In this document: positions 1 through 5,076 of the stretch, piece after piece | Numbering within the stretch: the first letter of the stretch is position 1 | Layout of the letters: the number at the start of each line of letters is the position of its first letter | NCBI GenBank assembly: GCA_023136395.1 | Contig: JAGLRI010000060.1 | Span: forward strand, 1-7,357 | Origin: Candidatus Bathyarchaeota archaeon | GTDB lineage: Archaea; Thermoproteota; Bathyarchaeia; Bathyarchaeales; Bathyarchaeaceae | Direction of reading: 5' to 3' | DNA length: 7,357 bases | Notes under the pieces: generated by a model | The model's input: only the letters and a program-made list of their open reading frames with translations | What the model was told of the DNA's origin: nothing | Database searches by the model: none | Position numbers and translations under genes: made by a program

Positions 1-540
1 GGTCATAGAAGAATATCCACCGACCATAAAAACATAGAGGAGTCATATCTTCAGATGTGTATATACAAAACTGGAGCATTAGCAAGAATAGCTGCGAAGA
101 TAGCAGCAGTACTAGTTGATGCGAGCGATGAACAACTCGAAAAAATAGGTGGATTTGCAGAAACTATAGGCGTAGCTTTCCAGATACAGGATGACGTTCT
201 TGACTTGGTTAGTGAAGAGTTCGCTCAAAAGAAGGGTGGACTTGGTATGGACATTACCGAAGGAAAACTAACTTTAATTGTCGTTCACACCCTCAAAGAG
301 GCTGAACCGGCAGATAAAAAGAGATTAACTACAATTCTAACTATGCATTCAACCGACCAAAAATTAAGGGATGAAGCAATAAATATCATGAAAAAATATG
401 ATTCAATAGAATACGCGAAGGAGTTCGCGCGAAGTATAGTAACTGAAAGCTGGAAAGACGTTAATAAGCTTCTTCCCCCATCAGATGCAAAAGAAAATCT
501 AAGAGCTTTTGCAAATTACCTTATTGAAAGAAGCACCTAG
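1..540 (+). CDS. idsA: Geranylgeranyl/polyprenyl diphosphate synthase, C-terminal part (5' end outside window)
   Basis: This is the C-terminal 179 residues of a trans-isoprenyl diphosphate synthase. In archaea this enzyme condenses isopentenyl diphosphate with allylic diphosphates to make the C20/C25 chains of ether lipids. The frame is open to base 1 and the upstream residues (an EESYLQM stretch just before the first ATG) fit the family, so the ATG at 55 is internal and not the start. Visible hallmarks are the YKTGAL segment (Lys-Thr pair), the second Asp-rich motif FQIQDDVLD at about 187-204 (DDxxD, Mg2+-diphosphate binding), and GMDITEGKLT after it. The first Asp-rich motif must lie upstream of the window. 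The C-terminal end looks complete and stops at TAG 538-540. gltX starts 23 nt later, a neighbour pairing seen in other archaea, so co-transcription is likely. The family is certain; the exact product chain length is not readable. Confidence 0.93.
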   Translation, partial: GHRRISTDHKNIEESYLQMCIYKTGALARIAAKIAAVLVDASDEQLEKIGGFAETIGVAFQIQDDVLDLVSEEFAQKKGGLGMDITEGKLTLIVVHTLKEAEPADKKRLTTILTMHSTDQKLRDEAINIMKKYDSIEYAKEFARSIVTESWKDVNKLLPPSDAKENLRAFANYLIERST

Positions 541-563
541 CCTGAAAAATTAAGTGGAAAACA

Positions 564-2306
564 TTGACAATGAATACGGAAGTCAGAGAGGTTATTCGGA
601 AAATTGCGCTTTTAAACGCGCTTCATTACGATGGAAAAGCTGAAACACAGCCTGTTCTAAGCCGATTACTTGCTGAACGGCCAAATCTTAAATCAAAGAT
701 AAAAGACGTGGCTTTGATAGTTTTAGATGTCGTACAAGAAATTAACAAGCTTTCCTTATCTGAACAAAGAACAATTGTTGCAGAAAAATGGCCAGAAACT
801 TTAATGAAAGAGAAAGTAAAAGAAACACGAAAGCTTCCTCCACTGCCAAAAGCTGAGAAGTACAAACGCATCGTCACCCGTTTTTCCCCAAATCCAGATT
901 GTGTCTTGCACTTAGGTTCTGCAAGAGCAATAATCCTCAGCCACGAGTATGCAGAATTGTATAATGGGATTTTTTATCTTCGCTTCGAAGATACTGATCC
1001 ACGACTTAAAAAATCTGCATTACCCTTCTACGACGCTATAAGAGAGGATTTAATATGGTTAAATTGCAAATGGAACATCGAATTCATTCAGAGTGACAGA
1101 CTTCCAATATATTATGAGTATGCTGAAAAAATACTCAAAGCAGGTCACGCCTATGTTTGTATGTGTAAACGCGAAGACTTTCGGGAAAAAGTGGTAAATA
1201 AACAACTTTGTCCTTGTCGAAATCTACCACCTAACGAACACATGACTCGTTGGAAACACATGCTAAGTGGAACTTACCAAGAGGGAAAAGCGGTGGTACG
1301 AATAAAAACCGACTTACGTCACCCTAACCCCGCTGTTCGTGATTGGCCTGCATTGAGGATAATAAACACACAAAAATACCCTCATCCAAGAGTGGGCAGT
1401 AAATATAGTGTCTGGCCTCTCTACAACTTTGCTTGTGGGATTGATGACCATTTAATGGGTGTGACTCACATCATTCGTGGGAAGGAGCACTTAACCAATC
1501 AAATAAGACAGCAATACCTGTATCATTATTTTGGATGGGAGTACCCACAAGCCATACATTACGGTAGACTCAAAATATCGGGAGCATCCCTCAGCAAATC
1601 CAAGATCCTACAGGGCCTTAGGAGCGGTCTCTTTCATCACTGGGATGATCCAAGATTAGCAACATTTGCTGCCTTGAGAAGAAGAGGAATAACACCAGAA
1701 GCGATCCAGCGACTAATAATCGATGTTGGCCCTAAAACTGTTGACATAATGCTAAGCTGGGAGAATCTCTATGCTTACAACCGAAAAATAATTGATGCTG
1801 CTGCAAATCGATACTTTTTTATTCATAACCCACGGCAGCTTATTGTGAAAAACATTCCGCAAAATTTTAACGTTAAACTTCCTCTGCACCCAGATCACCC
1901 CGAAAGAGGCTTTCGTTTCTTCGAGATTAAACCAACTGAAAGTAATGCATCCTTTTTGATTTCAGATAGCGACGCCAATCTTATAAAAAAAGGAGAAAAA
2001 AGAAGGTTTATCGGACTTTTCAATTTCCAAGTTGAACGTGTTAAAAAAAATCAGATTGAAGCCTTTTTTCACAGCGAGTCTCACAAAGAAGCAAAGAAAC
2101 TTGGCGTTCCTTTAATTCATTGGCTTCCACTTAACACGGGTATCCGCTGTGAAGTAAAGATGCCTGACGCTTCATTAATAAATGGAATCGCTGAGGATGC
2201 CTGTAAAACATTGCGTGGTGGAGAAATCATCCAGTTTGAACGCTTTGGTTTCACTAGGATTGATGCCTTAGAACCAAATTTAATCACATACTTTGCCCAC
2301 AGATAG
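564..2306 (+). CDS. gltX: Glutamyl-tRNA synthetase, archaeal type (class I)
   Basis: A cytoplasmic class I synthetase that charges tRNA-Glu. In archaea lacking GlnRS the enzyme is usually non-discriminating and also makes Glu-tRNA-Gln for GatDE amidation (family knowledge, not tested here). At 580 aa the length is normal for archaeal GluRS. An N-terminal helical region of about 100 residues precedes the Rossmann catalytic core. The HIGH box appears as HLGS (116-119) within SPNPDCVLHLGSARA, followed by LRFEDTDPR (139-147), a Cys pair arrangement CxC (199-201) and CPC (216-218) that could bind zinc, IIRGKEHL (303-310), and the KMSKS-like SLSKS (342-346). The C-terminal third is the beta-barrel anticodon-binding part of the archaeal/eukaryal type. 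TTG 564 was chosen because GTGG at 554-557 lies 6 nt ahead; an in-frame ATG at 570 is a real alternative and costs two residues. It follows the prenyl synthase by 23 nt, probably in the same transcript. Confidence 0.95.
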   Translation: MTMNTEVREVIRKIALLNALHYDGKAETQPVLSRLLAERPNLKSKIKDVALIVLDVVQEINKLSLSEQRTIVAEKWPETLMKEKVKETRKLPPLPKAEKYKRIVTRFSPNPDCVLHLGSARAIILSHEYAELYNGIFYLRFEDTDPRLKKSALPFYDAIREDLIWLNCKWNIEFIQSDRLPIYYEYAEKILKAGHAYVCMCKREDFREKVVNKQLCPCRNLPPNEHMTRWKHMLSGTYQEGKAVVRIKTDLRHPNPAVRDWPALRIINTQKYPHPRVGSKYSVWPLYNFACGIDDHLMGVTHIIRGKEHLTNQIRQQYLYHYFGWEYPQAIHYGRLKISGASLSKSKILQGLRSGLFHHWDDPRLATFAALRRRGITPEAIQRLIIDVGPKTVDIMLSWENLYAYNRKIIDAAANRYFFIHNPRQLIVKNIPQNFNVKLPLHPDHPERGFRFFEIKPTESNASFLISDSDANLIKKGEKRRFIGLFNFQVERVKKNQIEAFFHSESHKEAKKLGVPLIHWLPLNTGIRCEVKMPDASLINGIAEDACKTLRGGEIIQFERFGFTRIDALEPNLITYFAHR

Positions 2307-2361
2307 GAATACATGTATAGTTTTTATTTATGATTAAGATAGGTAATTTTGGTGGATTTAA

Positions 2362-3471
2362 ATGAAAATTGCTGTTATGGGCGGAGGAAATAATGCCCAA
2401 ACGATGGCGGCAGATTTTGCATTAGCAGGCTTCAAAGTCAACTTATGCGATTTACCCCAATTTAGCAAGAATATTGAACCTATGATGAATAGTAGACAGA
2501 TAGAAAAATACGGCTCCGTCGGTACAGTAGGCCAAACTGGTCTCGCAAAGTTGGAGAAAGTCACAACTAATGTAGGTGATGCAATAAAAGGAGTAAAAGT
2601 TATCACGCTGGCTGTCCCCGCTTTTGGACAAATGGCTTTCTACAAAGCTCTTGCACCAAACTTAGAAAAAGACCAAATTGTAGTGACCCTTCCAGGAAAT
2701 TGGGGTGCGCTTAAACTTTTCAATTTACTTAAAAAAATGAGAATAAAAAAGAACGTGAATATAGCTGAAACTGATCGTTGCGCATTCATATGCAGAAAAG
2801 CAGAAAGTTTTCTTGGTCCCGGGAAAGCGAGGGTCGTTATGGAAAGACATAGCATTCAAATTGCTGCTATGCCAGCTAAAAATACAGGAGCTGTTCTTGA
2901 TGTCTTAAAGACATTAAACCATGTCGGTTTTCCAAAACTTATCCCCGCAACCAATGTAATAGAGACTAGTTTAAACAATTCAAACATCATTGTCCACGGG
3001 CCTATAGTGCTCATGAACACCGGATGGCTTGAATTCACCGAAGGAAAATTCATGATTTATAGAGATGGCGCAACACCTTCCATCGGAAGATGCGTAGACG
3101 CAATACGAAATGAGCGAAACACCTTACTTGAAGCGTTAGGCATCTCATCTCAGTCAAATGAACCATTTTACGAAGAGATAATAAAGTCAAGATGGGTACA
3201 TGATCCCTGTGAATTGGGTCCATCAAGTCTAAAACATAGATACATCACAGAAGACATACCCTTTGGATTAGTTCCAATGTCTAATCTAGGTGACAAACTT
3301 AATGTGACCACGCCTGTAAGCGACGCTATGATCGAATTGGCTTCAGTAGCTAACCAAGTCAACTATTGGAAAGAAGGAATAACTTTAGAAAAGTTAGGTC
3401 TATCCGGACTAAAACCTGAAGAAATTCTTCGATTGGTAAACGAGGGATACACAAAAGAAAAAAAGGCATGA
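2362..3471 (+). CDS. NAD(P)-dependent opine/octopine dehydrogenase-family protein
   Basis: A 369-aa two-domain oxidoreductase. The N-terminal Rossmann fold opens with MKIAVMGGGNNAQTMA (Gly-rich dinucleotide loop at about residues 7-12). An acidic residue follows the second strand (CDLP, Asp30). The C-terminal half carries the octopine/nopaline dehydrogenase helical domain: a His at 212 in VHGPIVLMNTGW, then FTEGKFMIYRDGATPS (225-240), and RYITEDIPFGLVP (293-305). Family members reductively join an amino acid and a 2-oxo acid, or carry out ketopantoate-reductase-like hydride transfers. The substrate cannot be assigned here, and no companion biosynthetic or transport gene lies nearby. The ATG at 2362 is preceded by GGTGG at 2351-2355, a good archaeal Shine-Dalgarno site 6 nt away. 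It sits 55 nt downstream of gltX and may be read with it. The fold and family are secure; the physiological reaction is unknown. Confidence 0.85.
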   Translation: MKIAVMGGGNNAQTMAADFALAGFKVNLCDLPQFSKNIEPMMNSRQIEKYGSVGTVGQTGLAKLEKVTTNVGDAIKGVKVITLAVPAFGQMAFYKALAPNLEKDQIVVTLPGNWGALKLFNLLKKMRIKKNVNIAETDRCAFICRKAESFLGPGKARVVMERHSIQIAAMPAKNTGAVLDVLKTLNHVGFPKLIPATNVIETSLNNSNIIVHGPIVLMNTGWLEFTEGKFMIYRDGATPSIGRCVDAIRNERNTLLEALGISSQSNEPFYEEIIKSRWVHDPCELGPSSLKHRYITEDIPFGLVPMSNLGDKLNVTTPVSDAMIELASVANQVNYWKEGITLEKLGLSGLKPEEILRLVNEGYTKEKKA

Positions 3472-3494
3472 TTCAAAAAATTTAGTGCAATAAT

Positions 3495-3534
3495 CCGTTT
3501 TATTTCATCTAATCAAAATTTATTATACTTTTTT
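3495..3534 (+). terminator. Possible oligo-T termination region after the dehydrogenase gene
   Basis: Downstream of the dehydrogenase stop (TGA 3469-3471) the sense strand becomes T-rich, with TTTTATTTC at about 3498-3506 and an uninterrupted T6 at 3529-3534. Archaeal termination often depends on such T-tracts without a hairpin. It separates the metabolic genes from the translation cluster. The evidence is composition only. Confidence 0.35.
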
Positions 3535-3548
3535 CTTGACAATCAATT

Positions 3549-3564
3549 TAAAAAGGTTTAAAAA
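3549..3564 (+). promoter_or_regulatory. Putative archaeal promoter (TATA box) of the rpl7ae cluster
   Basis: TTTAAAAA at 3557-3564 resembles an archaeal TATA box and is preceded by a purine-rich AAAAAGG (3550-3556) that could serve as BRE. Initiation about 25 nt downstream would give a leader of roughly 20-25 nt holding the GGCGAT ribosome site at 3598-3603, 5 nt before the L7Ae ATG. This fits a strong housekeeping promoter for the whole ribosomal-protein cluster. It is inferred from motif and spacing. Confidence 0.5.
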
Positions 3565-3608
3565 CTTGTTATGTATAAAGAAAAATAAAAAGGTTAAGGC
3601 GATGAAGC

Positions 3609-3998
3609 ATGTCCAAGCCATTTTATGTAAATTTTGATGTCCCCGGGGAAGTTGCAGATGCTACTTATGAAGCTCTAAGTATAGCTTCTGAGAGCGTAAC
3701 TGGTAATATTCGAAAAGGCACAAATGAAGTCACCAAAGCTATAGAGCGGGGGAAAGCAAAGTTAGTAGTTATAGCCGAAGACGTGGATCCACCAGAAGTG
3801 GTCGCACATCTTCCAATTCTCTGCGATGAACGTAAGATACCCTACGTCTTTGTACCAGGTAAAGAAAAATTAGGAGCCTCTGCTGGAATAGACACATATG
3901 CAGCTTCTGTTTGCATAGTTGAAGCCGGTGAAGCTGAAGCATTAGTAAAAGAGATCTCCAGTCGGGTTGCTAAATTAAAGGAGACTGGACGTGGATGA
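3609..3998 (+). CDS. rpl7ae: Ribosomal protein L7Ae (eL8), kink-turn RNA-binding protein
   Basis: A 129-aa complete L7Ae. It binds kink-turn RNA and in archaea is shared by the large ribosomal subunit, box C/D and H/ACA guide RNPs and RNase P. Recognisable features are the opening VNFDVPGEVADATYEAL, the RNA-contacting GNIRKGTNEVTKAIERG (residues about 32-48), then LVVIAEDVDPPEVVAHLP, and YVFVPGKEKLGASAGI, which includes the loop that reads the kink-turn. The length matches archaeal orthologues (about 120-130 aa). Start ATG 3609 is set by GGCGAT at 3598-3603; an ATG at 3602 is out of frame. It is the first gene of a tight translation cluster, and its TGA overlaps the ATG of S28e by 4 nt (ATGA), so the two are translationally coupled. 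Confidence 0.98.
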   Translation: MSKPFYVNFDVPGEVADATYEALSIASESVTGNIRKGTNEVTKAIERGKAKLVVIAEDVDPPEVVAHLPILCDERKIPYVFVPGKEKLGASAGIDTYAASVCIVEAGEAEALVKEISSRVAKLKETGRG

Positions 3999-4210
3999 GT
4001 CGTGAGATAGCAGAGAAAGCAGTTTCAGCTGAAGTAATCCAAATATCCGGACGCACAGGGGCTACAGGGGAGATAACTCAAGTTAGGGTTAGGGTACTAG
4101 AAGGACGAGACAAAGGACGTATCATAACCCGAAATGTAAAAGGACCTGTGCGAAGCGGAGACATTTTAGTGTTAAGAGAAACAGAGAGAGAAGCAAAGAA
4201 AATCAGATGA
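3995..4210 (+). CDS. rps28e: Ribosomal protein S28e (eS28)
   Basis: A 71-aa small-subunit protein of the archaeal/eukaryal S28e family, an OB-fold protein located near the mRNA exit/decoding side of the 30S subunit. The sequence is nearly textbook: AEVIQISGRTGATGEITQVRVRVLEGRDKGR, then TRNVKGPVRSGDILVL, and the family's highly conserved C-terminal LRETEREAKKI. Full length. The ATG at 3995 overlaps the L7Ae stop. GGAG at 3980-3983 is a weak and rather distant ribosome site, so re-initiation after L7Ae is probably the main entry route. The gap to L24e is 17 nt, consistent with one polycistronic message. Confidence 0.97.
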   Translation: MSREIAEKAVSAEVIQISGRTGATGEITQVRVRVLEGRDKGRIITRNVKGPVRSGDILVLRETEREAKKIR

Positions 4211-4227
4211 ATAATTGAGGTTTCTCC

Positions 4228-4425
4228 GTGCCAAATTCGAGAATTTGTTCATTTTGTGGTAATGAATTTCCTCCCGGTACCGGTACCATGTACGTAAAAA
4301 ACGACGGAACAATTTTATGGTTATGTTCAAGTAAATGCAGAAAGAGTTCAGTTAAGTTGAAGCGGGATTCACGTAAGCTACGATGGACTAAATATTACGG
4401 CAAAGAGGAACGGGGAAGAGGTTGA
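4228..4425 (+). CDS. rpl24e: Ribosomal protein L24e (eL24), zinc-finger type
   Basis: A 65-aa archaeal L24e of the large ribosomal subunit. A zinc-binding treble-clef-like fold is supported by two Cys pairs, C7-x2-C10 and C33-x3-C37, which bracket the conserved FPPGTGTMYVKNDG stretch. The C-terminal part is basic, with SRKLRWTKYY typical of the family. The start is GTG 4228, preceded by GAGG at 4217-4220 with 7 nt spacing; no ATG offers a complete zinc motif. Its TGA overlaps the TTG start of ndk by 4 nt (TTGA). The length is normal for archaea; eukaryotic homologues carry a longer tail. Confidence 0.97.
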   Translation: MPNSRICSFCGNEFPPGTGTMYVKNDGTILWLCSSKCRKSSVKLKRDSRKLRWTKYYGKEERGRG

Positions 4426-4874
4426 GTGAGCGCACCCTTGTTTTTTTAAAACCTGAAGCCGTAATGAGAGGATTAATGGGTGAGATAATCACGAAGATCG
4501 AGAAGAAAGGACTCACAATAGCCGCAATGAAACTCATTCAAATGACTCGAGAGCAAGCTGAAAAGATTTACGCAATTCACACAGGAAAAACATTTTATGA
4601 CTCCCTCATTACACACGTTACTTCTGGACCGATTTTAGCCATGGTCGTAACGGGCCCAAACGTTATCTCATTTCTTCGCAACATGATCGGAAAAACGAAT
4701 CCTCTTAACGCACAACAAGGAACAATCCGCGGAGATTTAGCGATTAACATTCAAAAAAACATTATTCACGGCGCAGATAGCCCAGATAACGCCCAAAGAG
4801 AACTTGAAATTCTTTTCAAACCTGAAGAAATTCTTAATTACCAAAAGCCCACTGAAACTCAATACTTGTATTAA
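4422..4874 (+). CDS. ndk: Nucleoside diphosphate kinase
   Basis: A 150-aa cytosolic NDK that transfers the gamma phosphate from one NTP to another NDP through a phospho-histidine. Opening TLVFLKPEAVMRGL carries the catalytic-site Lys (K10). Y50, R86 (FLRNMIGKTNP), R103 (GTIRGD), N113 and the phospho-acceptor H116 in NIIHGADS are all present. The usual HGSDS reads HGADS, so Ser118 is Ala; the catalytic His is intact, so activity is expected. Length is standard (about 135-155 aa). The start is TTG 4422, overlapping the L24e stop, with a purine-rich GGGGAAGAGG just ahead. NDK in this spot, next to the GTP-using factor aIF5B, is a common archaeal arrangement that couples NTP supply with translation genes. 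Confidence 0.97.
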   Translation: MSERTLVFLKPEAVMRGLMGEIITKIEKKGLTIAAMKLIQMTREQAEKIYAIHTGKTFYDSLITHVTSGPILAMVVTGPNVISFLRNMIGKTNPLNAQQGTIRGDLAINIQKNIIHGADSPDNAQRELEILFKPEEILNYQKPTETQYLY

Positions 4875-4934
4875 TACAGTTTATAACTTTTAATTTTAAG
4901 AAACATCGTCTATAATCCACTTCCTGGTCTTGCA

Positions 4935-4952
4935 TAATTTTTATAAAAATTA
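4935..4952 (+). promoter_or_regulatory. infB: Putative infB promoter: TATA element inside a perfect 18-nt palindrome
   Basis: TAATTTTTATAAAAATTA is its own reverse complement and contains a TTTATAAAA TATA-like core (4940-4948). Initiation about 25 nt downstream would give an infB leader of roughly 55-60 nt that includes the 5003-5011 element complementary to the segment inside infB. A second T/A-rich stretch, TTTTATAT at 4993-5000, would start transcripts inside or past the SD and is less likely. The 153-nt gap (4875-5027) contains no ORF or RNA gene I can recognise. Confidence 0.45.
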
Positions 4953-5002
4953 CTTAGAACCAAATATACAAGAGCAAAGTTAAATAGACTCCTTTTATAT
5001 TC

Positions 5003-5076
5003 TAGCCAAGTCAAGGAGGGTTATAGATTGCCTATTCGTCAACCCATAGTCTGCGTATTAGGGCATAACTTGGCTA
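5003..5076 (+). repeat. 9-nt inverted repeat joining the infB leader to the inserted segment
   Basis: TAGCCAAGT at 5003-5011 and ACTTGGCTA at 5068-5076 are perfect reverse complements. In RNA they could form a 9-bp stem whose 56-nt loop holds the Shine-Dalgarno site, the start codon and all of exon 1. The downstream arm is the same stretch that pairs with GCCAGU across the 3' boundary of the insert, so the two folds exclude each other. Confidence 0.6.
5015..5030 (+). promoter_or_regulatory. infB: Ribosome binding site and TTG start that fix the infB N terminus
   Basis: GGAGGG at 5015-5020 lies 7 nt ahead of TTG 5028-5030, the best Shine-Dalgarno match in the window. The 13 codons that follow read MPIRQPIVCVLGH, the canonical aIF5B beginning. 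This shows that translation of infB is meant to start here, upstream of the frame-breaking segment, and not at the GTG at 5093, which has no good ribosome site. Confidence 0.85.

Noticed and set aside
626..877. Antisense open frames within gltX, the dehydrogenase gene and infB, and a short + strand frame at 5439-5642
   Set aside because: They lie wholly inside well-supported genes, have no recognisable motifs and lack credible ribosome sites.
2309..2330. ATACATGTAT palindrome followed by TTTTTATTTAT after gltX as a hairpin terminator
   Set aside because: A 10-nt A/T-rich palindrome has no room for a loop and would not make a stable hairpin. At most the T-run might cause weak termination.
3591..3625. 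Kink-turn in the L7Ae leader (GGCGATGAAGC resembles a C box) for autoregulation
   Set aside because: The GGC/GCC pairing is possible, but the opposing strand lacks the required GA (box D-like CUGA) to form tandem sheared G-A pairs.
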